Origin: WHSW01 sp963851045
GTDB lineage: Bacteria > Actinomycetota > Thermoleophilia > Solirubrobacterales > 70-9
Direction: 5' to 3'
Length of the DNA stretch: 64,000 nt
Assembly: GCA_963851045.1 (NCBI GenBank)
Contig: CAWKNC010000002.1
Span: 744,001-808,000, forward strand
Shown: positions 44,332 through 53,665 of the stretch, piece after piece
Layout of the letters: each line of letters starts with the position of its first letter
How positions within the stretch are numbered: position 1 is the first letter of the stretch
The notes under the pieces: model-generated
What the model was told of the DNA's origin: nothing
Seen by the model: the letters and a program-made list of their open reading frames with translations, nothing else
Databases searched by the model: none
Position numbers and translations under genes: made by a program

Positions 44332-44924
44332 TGTTCACAGGGATCGTCAGAGAGCTCGGCAGCGTCGCGTCGATCGAACAGGGCGACGGCGGTACCCGCA
44401 TCGCGGTCACCGCGAGCTTCGCGGGCGAACTCGCCGAGGGCGACTCGGTCTGCGTTTCAGGCGCCTGCCTCACCGCCACGCGAGTGAGCGCCGATGGGTT
44501 CGAGGCCGACGTGATGAATCAGACGCTCTCGCTCACCACGCTCGGAGCCCTCAGCCCCGGTGAGCAGGTCAATCTCGAGCCGGCCCTTCGTGCCGGCGAC
44601 GCGCTCGGGGGTCACATCGTCCAGGGCCATGTCGATGCTGTCGGCGAGGTCAGGTCGGTGACCGATGACGGTTTTGCGAAGCGAGTGCGCATCGCCGTGC
44701 CCGGTGGCCTCGAGCGCTATCTGGTCGAGCACGGTTCGGTCACGGTCGCGGGCGTCAGCCTCACGGTGAGCGCGCTCGAAAACGACTGGTTCGAGGTCTC
44801 GCTGATCCCCGAGACGCTGGAGCGCACCACGCTTGGCGCCATGGCCGACGGGGCCCGGGTCAATCTCGAGTTCGACGTCGTCGCCAGATATGTCGAGCGG
44901 CTTCTAGGCTTTAACAAGGAGTGA
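44331..44924 (+). CDS. ribE: Riboflavin synthase alpha chain
   Basis: Dismutates two molecules of dimethyl-ribityllumazine to riboflavin. It has 197 residues in two lumazine-binding repeats: MFTGIVRELGSV...VSGACLTATRVSADGFEADVMNQTL, then GGHIVQGHVDAVGEV and VAGVSLTVSALENDWFEVSLIPETLERT. Start overlaps the ribD stop by one base (TGATG). Longer in-frame codons run over ribD and are ignored. Confidence 0.95.
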   Translation: MFTGIVRELGSVASIEQGDGGTRIAVTASFAGELAEGDSVCVSGACLTATRVSADGFEADVMNQTLSLTTLGALSPGEQVNLEPALRAGDALGGHIVQGHVDAVGEVRSVTDDGFAKRVRIAVPGGLERYLVEHGSVTVAGVSLTVSALENDWFEVSLIPETLERTTLGAMADGARVNLEFDVVARYVERLLGFNKE

Positions 44925-44928
44925 ATCG

Positions 44929-46206
44929 ATGAGCGAGACCGCAACCGAGTCCAAGTTCGCGACGATCGAGGAGGCGATCGACGAGATCCGCCGCGGCCGC
45001 ATGGTCGTCGTCTGCGACGACGAGACGCGCGAAAACGAGGGCGATCTGACGATGGCCGCCCAGTTCGCGACGCCTGAGGCAATCAACTTCATGGCGAAGG
45101 AGGGGAGGGGCCTGATCTGCCTCACCCTCACCGGCGAGCGCTGCGACGAGCTCGGGCTCAACCTGATGGCGGCCAAGAACGAGGCGCCGCTGCAGACGGC
45201 CTTCACCGTTTCGGTCGAGGCGCGCGAGGGCGTGACCACCGGCATCTCCGCGGCCGACCGCGCGCACACGATCCAGGTCGCAATCGACGCGCGCTCGACG
45301 CCGCACTCGCTCGTGCAGCCGGGCCACGTCTTTCCCCTGCGGGCCAAGGACGGCGGCGTCCTCGAGCGCGCTGGACAGACAGAGGCCGCCGTTGACCTGG
45401 CGCGGCTTGCGGGGCTCAACCCGGCCGGTGTGATCTGCGAGATCATGAACGACGACGGGACGATGGCCCGCGTCCCGGACCTGATCCCCTACTGCGAACG
45501 CCACGGGCTGAAGATGATCACGGTCGCCGACCTGATCTCCTACCGCCGGCGCACCGAGCAGCTGGTCGAGCGCGTCGTCGCGACGAAGCTGCCGACCGCG
45601 TTTGGCGAGTTCACGGCCGTCGGGTACCGCTCGCTTCTCGACGAAAAGCACCACGTCGCGATGGTCAAGGGCAACGTGGCCGGCGCCGAGGACGTTTTGG
45701 TGCGCGTTCACTCCGAGTGCCTTACCGGCGACGTCTTTCATTCGCTGCGCTGCGACTGCGGCGAGCAGCTCGAGGCGGCGATGGCGATGATCGAGCAGGA
45801 GGGGTCCGGCGTCCTGCTCTACCTCTCGCAGGAGGGGCGCGGCATCGGCCTGCTCAACAAGCTCAGGGCCTACAAGCTTCAGGAGGAGGGCCTCGACACG
45901 GTTGACGCCAACCTCAAGCTCGGGCTCCCGGCCGACCTGCGCGACTACGGCATCGGCGCGCAGATCCTGGTCGATCTCGGGCTGACCAGCATTCGCATCC
46001 TCACGAACAACCCGAAGAAGATCCACGGCCTGGAGGGTTACGGCCTCTCGGTTGCCGAGCAGGTGCCGATCGAGTCGATCCCGAACCCGCACAACCAGGA
46101 CTACCTCGACGCCAAACGCGACAAGATGGGCCATGTGCTTCACCACCAGGGCCTGCCGCTCGACGAGGAACTGATCCGCCAAGAGCACGAGGCCGACCGT
46201 GACTGA
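44929..46206 (+). CDS. ribBA: Bifunctional DHBP synthase / GTP cyclohydrolase II
   Basis: The 425-residue fusion supplies both precursors of riboflavin. The N-terminal DHBP synthase domain has VVVCDDETRENEGDLTMAA and a THE/EGRGLICL region. The C-terminal GTP cyclohydrolase II domain has the zinc site HSECLTGDVFHSLRCDCGEQL and YLSQEGRGIGLLNKLRAY. AAGGAG stands eight bases before the ATG, a proper Shine-Dalgarno site. It overlaps ribH by 8 bases. Confidence 0.96.
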   Translation: MSETATESKFATIEEAIDEIRRGRMVVVCDDETRENEGDLTMAAQFATPEAINFMAKEGRGLICLTLTGERCDELGLNLMAAKNEAPLQTAFTVSVEAREGVTTGISAADRAHTIQVAIDARSTPHSLVQPGHVFPLRAKDGGVLERAGQTEAAVDLARLAGLNPAGVICEIMNDDGTMARVPDLIPYCERHGLKMITVADLISYRRRTEQLVERVVATKLPTAFGEFTAVGYRSLLDEKHHVAMVKGNVAGAEDVLVRVHSECLTGDVFHSLRCDCGEQLEAAMAMIEQEGSGVLLYLSQEGRGIGLLNKLRAYKLQEEGLDTVDANLKLGLPADLRDYGIGAQILVDLGLTSIRILTNNPKKIHGLEGYGLSVAEQVPIESIPNPHNQDYLDAKRDKMGHVLHHQGLPLDEELIRQEHEADRD

Positions 46207-46684
46207 CCCCGACGACAGCGGACGCGAGGCGGGGCAGCCGGCGGGATTCGTTCCGACCGGCGAGTACGCGATCTGCGTCGCGACCTTTTACGAGGATCTG
46301 GCGAAGGCGCTGACGAACTCGGCGACCGAGGCGTTCGTCGAAAACGATGTGAGCCCGACGTCGGTTCATGTCTTTGAGGTGCCCGGCGCGTTCGAGCTGC
46401 CGTTTGCGGCAAAGCTCTGCGCCGAGTCGGGTCGATTCGATGGCGTTGCCTGCCTCGGCGTCGTCATCCGCGGCGAGACCGACCACTACGACTTCGTCTG
46501 CGGCGAGGCGGCCGCGGGGATCACCCAGGTCCAGCTGACCACGGGCGTTCCCTGCGCCTTCGGCGTCATCACGTGCGATACGCGCGAGCAGGCGGAGGCC
46601 AGGGCCGGCGGCGACAAGCGCGACCAGGGCCGCAACGCGGCGCTCGCGGTGCTGCGCTCAGCCGAGCTCCGCGCGACCATCTGA
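46199..46684 (+). CDS. ribH: 6,7-dimethyl-8-ribityllumazine synthase
   Basis: Makes the lumazine precursor from the RibD/RibBA products and forms 60-mer or pentameric shells. It has 161 residues with FEVPGAFELPFAAK, the catalytic His in GETDHYDFVC and a C-terminal GDKRDQGRNAALAVL that replaces the usual GNKG-AA form. The N-terminus carries about 20 extra polar residues. The GTG start lies eight bases inside ribBA. Confidence 0.93.
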   Translation: MTDPDDSGREAGQPAGFVPTGEYAICVATFYEDLAKALTNSATEAFVENDVSPTSVHVFEVPGAFELPFAAKLCAESGRFDGVACLGVVIRGETDHYDFVCGEAAAGITQVQLTTGVPCAFGVITCDTREQAEARAGGDKRDQGRNAALAVLRSAELRATI

Positions 46685-46747
46685 ATAAGCTGGCTCAACG
46701 GCGCCAGGGCTCCGCTTCGGCCTTCGGCCTCCGCGATCGCGGCTCGC

Positions 46748-46753
46748 TACCAT
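46748..46753 (+). promoter_or_regulatory. -10 box TACCAT for rpmB
   Basis: TACCAT ends nine bases before the rpmB ATG. The same box with a CGCGCC-rich spacer precedes rpmF and, as TAACCT, rpsP. Confidence 0.5.
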
Positions 46754-46762
46754 CTCGCGCCC

Positions 46763-46954
46763 ATGGCAAAGGTCTGCTTCAGCTGCGGCAAGGGTCCCGC
46801 GTTCGGCAACTCGCGAAGCCACTCGATGGTCGCGACCCGCCGGCGCTTCAACCCGAACCTTCAAAAGGTCCGGATCGACGACTCAGGTCGTCCCCGCCGC
46901 GTCTACGTCTGCACGCGCTGCCTGAAGTCCAACAAGGTCACCAAGCACGCCTGA
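46763..46954 (+). CDS. rpmB: 50S ribosomal protein L28
   Basis: L28 of the zinc-binding (C+) type: 63 residues with CFSCGK near the start and CTRCLK near the end, plus the SHSMVATRRRFNPNLQ core. It is divergent in context from the rib operon, with its own leaderless-type promoter, and precedes fakA as in many Gram-positives. Confidence 0.96.
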   Translation: MAKVCFSCGKGPAFGNSRSHSMVATRRRFNPNLQKVRIDDSGRPRRVYVCTRCLKSNKVTKHA

Positions 46955-46970
46955 ACAACTTCGGCGTGGG

Positions 46971-46976
46971 TAAGGT
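46971..46976 (+). promoter_or_regulatory. -10 box TAAGGT for fakA
   Basis: TAAGGT ends eight bases before the GTG of fakA in the 30-base gap after rpmB. Confidence 0.45.
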
Positions 46977-46984
46977 TCCCGGCC

Positions 46985-48625
46985 GTGCCGGACTTATCGA
47001 TAGTCCGTTTCCGCCATGTGGTGGGCGTCGCGCTCTCGCATCTCGAGGAGCGCCGTGAGGAGATCAACGACCTCAACGTCTTCCCGGTGGCAGACGGCGA
47101 TACGGGGGACAACATGGCGCTCACGATGCGCCACGTCCTTGACGAACTCGACTCGCTCGAGCAGCGTTCCAATGGCAATCCCCGCCGCCCGGAGATCGTT
47201 CGCGAGGTGGCCCGCGCCGCGCTGATGGGAGCGCGCGGCAACTCGGGCGTGATCCTGAGCCAGATCGTCCGCGGCGCTGCCGAGAAGGTTGCGACGCCCC
47301 CGGGGCGACTGATCGACCCCGAGCTGATCGAGGCCGCACTCACCAACGCCGCCGATCGCGCGTACACGTCGGTTCGCGAGCCGGCCGAGGGCACGATGCT
47401 GACCGTGATTCGCGCCATGGCCGACGCGGTCGCTGAGCGGCGCGCGCAGTGGCAGCGCGAGCGTCTGGATCCCGAGGCGACGGCGGACGAGCAGAACGCG
47501 CTGCTCGCCGAGATGTTGGCGACGGCGCTCGTGTCCGGAGAGGAGGCGGTTCGGCGTACCACCGAGCAGCTCGAGGTCCTGGCGCAGGCGGGTGTCGTCG
47601 ACGCAGGCGCCCTGGGGCTGGTGGTGATCATTCGCGGGATGGTCGCGGGACTTGCGGGCGAGCAGGCCCACCTTCCGGAGATCCCGCACTATGCCGCCGC
47701 CCGGCTCGATCAGGTTCACCACGCGGACTCGGAGTTTCGGTTCTGCACCAACTTCATCGTCACTGGCGACGAGCTCGATGGGGACTCGTTCGTGGGGGCG
47801 CTTGAGGACCTGGGTGATTCAGTTCTCGTTGTCGGCGACAGCGCGACCCTGAAGATTCACGTGCACACCGACGATCCCGAGGCGGCGAAGTCGCTGTTCG
47901 CGGACGTGGGAGAGGTCACACGCGAGGACATCGCCGACATGCACGAGCAGGTTGCCGACCAGCGAGCGCGCCTGGGCGGTGGGCGCACCGGAGTCGTTGC
48001 GGTCGCCGGGGGCGAGGGGATGAGGAGCATGTTCAAGAGCCTGGGCGCGACCGTCGTCGACGGCGGGGCGACGTTGAACCCGTCGACTCAGGACCTGCTC
48101 GCCGCGATCGAAGCCTGCCCCGGGGAGGAGGTCGTGCTGTTGCCGAACTCGCGCAACGTGATCATGGCGGCAGAAGAGGCCGCCCGGCTCGCCGGAAAGA
48201 AGGGCCGGACGGTTGTCGTGGTTTCGTCCGTCGCCCAGCAGGCGGCGCTGGCGGCGCTCGTTGAGCTCGATCCGAGCGACGATGCGACGGCGAACGCCGA
48301 ACGCCTCTCCAGCGGTCTTTCGGAGATCCGCGTCGGCGCGGTCGCTCCGGCGGCGCGCGACGACACCGAGGGGCGATTCGTTCGCGGGGATTCCGTCGGC
48401 TTTGCCGACGACGAGATCGTCGCCTGGGGGGGAATCGGCTCGACTCTCGTCGAGACGGTGCGGATTCTCTCCGAGGGCGCCGAGATCGTCACCGTGATCG
48501 ACGGTGCCGCGGCGCCGAGCGACGTCACCGTCGAGGAGCTTCTGCTTCCACTGCCCGACGGAGCCGAGCTCGAGCACCACGCCGGGGGAACGGAGAGCTA
48601 CTCGTGGCTCATCGCCGTTCAGTAG
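46985..48625 (+). CDS. fakA: DAK2/DegV-like fatty acid kinase subunit (FakA/YloV family)
   Basis: A 546-residue protein of the YloV/FakA family, the ATP-binding subunit that phosphorylates fatty acids presented by a FakB (DegV) partner. The N-terminal DAK2 domain has NVFPVADGDTGDNM (metal and nucleotide site) and MGARGNSGVILSQIVRG; the middle and C-terminal domains follow, ending ESYSWLI. The GTG start is supported by the TAAGGT box. The rpmB-fakA-recG order is widespread. No fakB is in the window. Confidence 0.88.
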   Translation: MPDLSIVRFRHVVGVALSHLEERREEINDLNVFPVADGDTGDNMALTMRHVLDELDSLEQRSNGNPRRPEIVREVARAALMGARGNSGVILSQIVRGAAEKVATPPGRLIDPELIEAALTNAADRAYTSVREPAEGTMLTVIRAMADAVAERRAQWQRERLDPEATADEQNALLAEMLATALVSGEEAVRRTTEQLEVLAQAGVVDAGALGLVVIIRGMVAGLAGEQAHLPEIPHYAAARLDQVHHADSEFRFCTNFIVTGDELDGDSFVGALEDLGDSVLVVGDSATLKIHVHTDDPEAAKSLFADVGEVTREDIADMHEQVADQRARLGGGRTGVVAVAGGEGMRSMFKSLGATVVDGGATLNPSTQDLLAAIEACPGEEVVLLPNSRNVIMAAEEAARLAGKKGRTVVVVSSVAQQAALAALVELDPSDDATANAERLSSGLSEIRVGAVAPAARDDTEGRFVRGDSVGFADDEIVAWGGIGSTLVETVRILSEGAEIVTVIDGAAAPSDVTVEELLLPLPDGAELEHHAGGTESYSWLIAVQ

Positions 48626-48638
48626 CCGTCGGGCTCAG

Positions 48639-49373
48639 TTGGCGCTGCTAGACGAGGTGATCGCCGCCCATGGCGGCCGCGAGCGGTGGGCCGCCGCCAG
48701 TCAGTTGCGCGCGCGGATCGAGTCCGGCGGTCTGTTGCTGCGCACGCGGGTTCCCGGGCGCAGGCTCAACGGCGAGATCACGATCGATCTCCACAGGCCG
48801 GTGTCGAGCTTCAGCCCATTCCCCGCTGCGGGCATGCGCGCCGTGTTCGATCACGGGGCGGTGCGCATCGAGACCGAGGGCGGCGAGATGCTCGAGTCGC
48901 GCGAGCGTCCGCGCGAGCTGTTCTTCGGCGCTTCGGGTCTGCGTCGCAACCTGCGCTGGGACGCGCTCGACCTGACCTACTTCGCCGGCTACGCATGGTG
49001 GAACTACATCGTCGTGCCCTTCCTCTTGGAGGAGCCCGGCGTCGTGGTCGAGGAGATCGAACCCTGGCGCGCCGGCGAGGCCGCGGGTAGCGGGTGGCGG
49101 CGGCTCGCCGTCAGCTTTCCGCCCGAGATCCACACCCACTCGCCCAAGCAGGTCTTCTATTACGACGACGAGCTGCGCCTGCGCCGCCACGACTACGTGG
49201 CGCAGGTCGTCGGTCGCTGGGCGCACGCCGCGCATATGTGTGCCGACCACGTCGAGGCCGACGGACTGCTCTTCCCGACTCGGCGCTGGGTGCGCCCGAT
49301 CGGGCCGCGTAACCGCGCGCTGCCGGGCCCGACGCTCGTCGCCCTGGGACTCGCGGACATCCAGGTCGGCTGA
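48639..49373 (+). CDS. Conserved-looking protein of unknown function
   Basis: Not recognised. From the TTG at 48639, 13 bases after fakA, it has 244 residues starting LALLDEVIAAHGGRERWAAA; a GTG at 48657 is an alternative. The sequence is rich in beta-type alternation with many aromatic residues (DLTYFAGYAWWNYIVVPFLLEE), one Cys and several His, and no signal peptide or membrane helix. The HGGxxxW start recalls lipoprotein-localisation-type folds, but this is weak. It ends seven bases before the convergent RidA gene. Confidence 0.6.
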   Translation: MALLDEVIAAHGGRERWAAASQLRARIESGGLLLRTRVPGRRLNGEITIDLHRPVSSFSPFPAAGMRAVFDHGAVRIETEGGEMLESRERPRELFFGASGLRRNLRWDALDLTYFAGYAWWNYIVVPFLLEEPGVVVEEIEPWRAGEAAGSGWRRLAVSFPPEIHTHSPKQVFYYDDELRLRRHDYVAQVVGRWAHAAHMCADHVEADGLLFPTRRWVRPIGPRNRALPGPTLVALGLADIQVG

Positions 49374-49380
49374 ACGAGCC

Positions 49381-49857
49381 CTAGCGGACCGCGACCACAG
49401 CCTCGATCTCGACCGGGACGTTGAAGGGCAGCGTCTCGACGCCAATTGCCGACCGCGCGTGGCGCCCGGCCGGGTCGCCCCAGATCTCCAGGATGAGGTC
49501 GGTGAAGCCGTTGATGACCGCGGGGGGCTTGTCGAAGCCCTCTCCGCACTGAACCATCCCCAGGGCCTTTACCCAACTCGTGACCCGGTCGAGGTCGCCG
49601 AGCACCTGCTCGAGCGAGGCGAGGATCGAGAGCCCAACCAGCCGCGCGGCCTCGTAGCCGCCATCCACGTCGAGCTCATCTCCGACCCGCCCTGTCACGA
49701 GCACCTCGGTGCCGTCCATTGGCAGGTGCCCCGAGACGTATGCCATGTCGTCGTGTACGTGAACGAGGTCGAACTTGAACTCGATTCCGGCCGGTGCGGC
49801 AAATGGCTTCGGCAGCTCGAGCCCGAGCTCGGCAAGTCTGTCGGCGATCGTTGCCAT
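49381..49857 (-). CDS. RidA family protein (YjgF/UK114-like)
   Basis: A 158-residue RidA-superfamily protein. The conserved C-terminal block ARSAIGVETLPFNVPVEIEAVV contains the Arg and Glu that bind imine or keto acids in RidA. Canonical RidA hydrolyses reactive enamine/imine intermediates; this longer form with an N-terminal ELGLELPKP is close to the YjgH/Rid-related subgroups, where the substrate is less clear. Its -10 (TAGGCT, 49867-49872 minus) overlaps that of recG. Confidence 0.88.
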   Translation of the reverse strand: MATIADRLAELGLELPKPFAAPAGIEFKFDLVHVHDDMAYVSGHLPMDGTEVLVTGRVGDELDVDGGYEAARLVGLSILASLEQVLGDLDRVTSWVKALGMVQCGEGFDKPPAVINGFTDLILEIWGDPAGRHARSAIGVETLPFNVPVEIEAVVAVR

Positions 49858-49866
49858 CCCAAGCGG

Positions 49867-49876
49867 AGCCTAGCCT
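49867..49876. promoter_or_regulatory. Overlapping divergent -10 boxes of ridA-like gene and recG
   Basis: AGCCTAGCCT reads as TAGCCT on the plus strand (49871-49876, seven bases before the recG GTG) and as TAGGCT on the minus strand (49867-49872, nine bases before the RidA ATG). The boxes share two bases, so the two starts should exclude each other. Confidence 0.5.
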
Positions 49877-49883
49877 CTAGCGA

Positions 49884-52045
49884 GTGGGGATTCCGCGCGC
49901 GATCGGGACTGGTGCCGAGCAGGATCGTGAGCTGCTGCGCGCCGTCCCGCGCCGGGGCGCCCGTCGCCCCAGTCGCCTGCGTGCGCCGATCACGAACCTT
50001 CGGGGTGCCGGGCCGAAGCTTGCCGAGGCCGCTGCAGCGATCGGGATCGAGAACATCGGCGACCTCCTCTGGCATGTTCCGCATGGCCACCGCGACCGTC
50101 GCGACGTCACGCCGGTGGCCGACCTCCCGTTCGGCCAGGACGCGACGATCCGCGTCGAGGTGAGAAGCGCACGCCTGCGCCACACGAACCGGCGCAACCT
50201 GAAGATCGTCGAGGCAAACGTCGCGGACGAAAGCGGCGCCGTTCAGGCGGTGTGGTTCAACCAGGCGTACCTGGCCGAGCGCCTTCACCCCGGAGCTCGG
50301 CTTGTCCTCAACGGCCGCCTCGGCAAACGCAACTTCGCCGTCAAGACCCACGAGATCGTCGCTGGCGGGGCGGCGGGGCGCGGCCGGCCGGAATCCACAC
50401 GACCGGCGTCGTTCCTGTGCACAACGCGACGCATGCGCTGCGAGCCGAGCGCCTGCGTGAATGGGCCTGGCAGGCCGTCGAGCTCGCACCGGACGCGCTC
50501 GAGCCGCTACCGGCGCGGATCCGCGTGCGACGCGGGCTCTGCGCCGAGGCCGACGCGCTGCGCGCCGCCCATTTCCCCGAGTCGCTGGAGGAGGCCACCG
50601 CTGCCCGCGAGCGGCTCGCGTTCGAGGAGCTGTGCCTGCACCAGGCGGCGCTGGCCGTTCGCCGCGGCGCCCGCCGCGAATCTCGCCAAGGAATTGCCAT
50701 CGGCCCGCCGGGCGATTTGATCGCCCGGTGGATTGGTTCGCTGCCGTTCACGCTCACCGACGACCAGCGGACGGCCTGTTCGGAGATCGACGCCGACCTC
50801 GCCGCGGGCCAGCCGATGCAGCGCCTGTTGATGGGCGAGGTGGGCTCCGGCAAAACGGCGGTTGCGGTCTATGCGATGTTGCGCGCGCTCGAGGCCGGAC
50901 ACCAGGCGGCGTTGATGGCGCCGACGGAAACGCTGGCCGAACAACATGCGGCAACCCTCAACACGCTCCTAGCCGGGGAAGCCATTCCGTTCGCGCTGCT
51001 CACAGGCGCGACCACAGCTGGCCGTCGGCGCGAGACGCTCGCGCGGCTCGCCACGGGTGAGCTCGGGCTGATCGTGGGAACGCACGCGCTGATCGAACCC
51101 GATGTTGCCTTCGCCCGGCTCGCCGTCTGCGTGGTCGACGAGCAGCACCGCTTCGGCGTCCGCCAGCGTGCGGCTCTCGACGCCAAGGGCCCAGGCAATG
51201 CGGCGCCGCACGTCCTCCACATGACCGCGACGCCGATCCCGCGGACCCTGTCGCTGACCGCCTACGGCGATCTCGACACGACGACGATCCGCCAGCTTCC
51301 CGCGGGGCGCCAGCCGATCAAGACGTGGGTCGTGGGCGAGGAGCGCCGTGACGGCGCGTATGAATTCATCCGCGAGCGGCTGCGCGAGGGTCGTCAGGCG
51401 TATGTGGTCTGCCCGCTTGTCGCCGACTCCGAGAAGCTGAGGGCGAAGGCGGCAAGCGCCGAGGCAGAGCGCCTGCGCGCCGGCGAGCTCGCGGACTTCG
51501 AGGTCGAGCTGCTGCACGGGCAGATGTCCTCGCGTGAGAAGGCGGCCGCGATGGACCGCTTCGCATCCGGCGCCGCCGATGTGCTCGTCGCGACCACCGT
51601 GATCGAGGTCGGCATCGACGTCCCAAACGCGACCGTGATGCTGATCGAGGGCGCCGAGCGGTTTGGGCTCTCGCAACTGCACCAGCTACGCGGGCGCGTC
51701 GGCAGAGGTGAGCATGAGAGTCATTGCATTCTGTTCGCGGATGTCGAGTCTCAGTTCGCGAAGCGGCGGATGGAGGCGATCGCGAGCGCGGCCGATGGGT
51801 TCGAGCTCGCCGAGGTCGACCTCACCCTGCGCGGTGAGGGCGAGATCCTCGGCACCCTGCAGAGCGGGCTGCCTCGCTATCGCGTCGCCGAGTTGCCAGA
51901 TGACGCTGAGCTGCTCGCCGCGGCGCGTGCCGAGGTCCGCGAGCTGCTCGATCTCCACGGCAGCCTCGACGTTCCCGAGCTTGGCCCCTTTCTCGACGCG
52001 GCGCGGGAGCGTTTCGGCGACGAGCGTGAGGGGATCGCCGCGTGA
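49884..52045 (+). pseudogene. recG: ATP-dependent DNA helicase RecG, interrupted by a -1 frameshift
   Basis: RecG remodels stalled forks and branched DNA. The N-terminal wedge/OB domain (LRGAGPKLAEAAAAIGIENIGDLLWHVP...) is read from the GTG at 49884 to about 50390. The remainder (GIHTTGVVPVH onward) continues one frame back, from about 50381 to 52045, with Walker A MGEVGSGKTA, DEQHRFGV, HMTATPIPRTL and QLHQLRGRVGRG. The shift lies in a G/C-run segment at about 50360-50392 and equals a one-base deletion. All helicase motifs are otherwise intact. It may be a real frameshift, a programmed one or an assembly error. It overlaps rsmD by GTGA. Confidence 0.85.
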
Positions 52046-52578
52046 GGGTCACGGGCGGCAGGCTCGGAGGGCGGAGGCTGGCCTCGCCGCCCGCCGGCTC
52101 GAAGGATGTGCGGCCAACGTCCGACCGCGCCCGCGAGACGCTGTTCGCGGTGCTCGACCACCTCTCCGGGCTGAGCGTGCTCGACCTGTTCTCGGGCACC
52201 GGGGCGCTCGCGATCGAGGCGATATCTCGCGGTGCCGACTCGGCGGTGTTGGTCGACAAGGCGCCGGCGCTCGCGCGCCGAAACGTCGAGGAACTGGGGA
52301 TCGCCAATCGCTGCGAGGTCGTTCGCTCCGACGCGCTCCGCTACCTGGAGCGCAGCGAGGACCGCTTTGGCCTGGTCTTCTGCGATCCGCCGTATAAGCT
52401 TGCGCCCAGTCTTGAGCCGAAGCTCGAGGAACACCTGCCGCAACGTCTCGCAAAGCACGCCCGCCTCGTGCTCGAAAGCTCCGCGCGCCACCCGCTCACG
52501 ATCGACATGCCCAAGATTGAGCTCGTCGACGAACGGCGGATCGGCGAGGCGCTGATCCGGATCTACACGAAGCGATAG
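52042..52578 (+). CDS. rsmD: 16S rRNA (guanine-966-N2)-methyltransferase RsmD
   Basis: Methylates G966 of 16S rRNA. It has 178 residues with VRPTSDRARETLFAVL, motif I LDLFSGTGALAIEAISRG and the catalytic DPPYKL. The GTG overlaps the recG stop (GTGA). The recG-rsmD-coaD order is conserved widely. Confidence 0.95.
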   Translation: MRVTGGRLGGRRLASPPAGSKDVRPTSDRARETLFAVLDHLSGLSVLDLFSGTGALAIEAISRGADSAVLVDKAPALARRNVEELGIANRCEVVRSDALRYLERSEDRFGLVFCDPPYKLAPSLEPKLEEHLPQRLAKHARLVLESSARHPLTIDMPKIELVDERRIGEALIRIYTKR

Positions 52579-52585
52579 GTAGCTG

Positions 52586-53080
52586 ATGAACGGAGAGCGT
52601 GTAGCCGTGTGCCCGGGCAGTTACGACCCGGTTACCAACGGCCACATCGACATCATCAACCGGGCGTCCAAGGTCTTCGATCGAGTCATCGTCGGTGTAG
52701 TCGGCCAGGGAATCCGCAAGTCGAAGTCGATGTTCACCCCCGAGGAGCGGCGCCAGTTCATCCTCGACGCCACGTCGCACCTCGACAACGTCGACGTCGA
52801 GATCTTCACCAACCTGGTCGTCGACTTCGCCCGCGAGCACGGTGCGACGGTGATCCTCAAGGGGATCCGTGCGATCTCGGACTTCGAGTACGAGCTCGAG
52901 ATGAACCAGCTCAACCGCAAGCTGGCGCCTGACATCGAGTCGGTCTACCTCTTCTCGTCGTCCGAGTACAGCTTCCTTTCGTCGACGGGCGTGAAGGAGA
53001 TGGCGACCTTCGGCGGCGACGTGAGCGACCTCGTGCCCAAGGCCGTCGCCGCGGCTCTGCGCGACCACTCGCGAGAGTGA
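52586..53080 (+). CDS. coaD: Phosphopantetheine adenylyltransferase
   Basis: Fourth step of coenzyme A synthesis. The 164-residue nucleotidyltransferase has CPGSYDPVTNGHIDII with the (T/H)xGH-type motif (His20), GIRAISDFEYELEMNQLNRKL and FLSSTGVKEMA(TFGG). It starts seven bases after rsmD. Confidence 0.97.
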   Translation: MNGERVAVCPGSYDPVTNGHIDIINRASKVFDRVIVGVVGQGIRKSKSMFTPEERRQFILDATSHLDNVDVEIFTNLVVDFAREHGATVILKGIRAISDFEYELEMNQLNRKLAPDIESVYLFSSSEYSFLSSTGVKEMATFGGDVSDLVPKAVAAALRDHSRE

Positions 53081-53164
53081 CGATGGGCAGGAGCTTGCAG
53101 CGCAGCGCCGAAACCCGCGTCTAGCAGCCGTTCTGGCCGCCGCCCCGTATCCTGTCACGACTTC

Positions 53165-53632
53165 ATGGACGTCCTTGTACTAATTGACAAGCTCGACGAT
53201 CTGATCCACAACGCGCGGCCGGTGCCGCTCACGGATCAGGTTCGTGTCGATCGCGAGGAGATCTATGACCTCCTCGACCAGATGCGTGCCACGATCCCCG
53301 AGGAGATCAAGCAGGCGCGCTGGATCGTCAAGGAGCGCCAGGAGATGCTCGCCGAGGCCAAGCGTGAGGCCGAGCGCGTCGTCAAGGAGGCCCGCGAGCA
53401 GTCCGAGCGCCTGATCTCAAGCGAAGAGGTCTATCGCCAGGCTGAGCGTGCCGCCGAGGAGATCATCGAGGACGCGCGGGAGACCGAGCGTCAGATCCGC
53501 CTCGGCGCTGAGGACTACGCCGACGAGATCCTCTCAACCCTCGAGGTCAACCTCGAGAAGTTCCTCTCCGCCGTGCAGCGCGGTCGCGACCGCCTCGCCG
53601 GTCGCGACGACGAGCCCATCGAAGTCGGCTAG
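53165..53632 (+). CDS. SepIVA-like DivIVA-domain coiled-coil protein
   Basis: A 155-residue, highly charged, almost wholly helical protein. The N-terminus VLVLIDKLDDLIHNARPVPLTDQVRVDREEIYDLLDQM is followed by a long coiled coil (about 50-135) rich in Glu, Arg and Ala. This pattern and its place upstream of the DUF177-rpmF-rnc-smc-ftsY block match mycobacterial SepIVA, a DivIVA-like protein needed for septation and intracellular membrane organisation. A TATCCT box lies eleven bases before the ATG. Confidence 0.75.
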   Translation: MDVLVLIDKLDDLIHNARPVPLTDQVRVDREEIYDLLDQMRATIPEEIKQARWIVKERQEMLAEAKREAERVVKEAREQSERLISSEEVYRQAERAAEEIIEDARETERQIRLGAEDYADEILSTLEVNLEKFLSAVQRGRDRLAGRDDEPIEVG

Positions 53633-53647
53633 CGCCCCCGGCCTACA

Positions 53648-53665
53648 AGCGGCTCATCCGCCGCT
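53648..53665 (+). terminator. Hairpin after the SepIVA-like gene
   Basis: A 6-base stem (agcggc / gccgct) with a 6-base loop begins 15 bases after the stop codon. There is no T-run, so terminator function is tentative. Confidence 0.35.

Noticed and set aside
46731..46742. CCGCGATCGCGG 12-base palindrome between ribH and rpmB
   Set aside because: GCGATCGC-like palindromes are common in high-GC genomes and no second site or regulator context was found; the adjacent ggcc-ttc-ggcc is too small to call a terminator.
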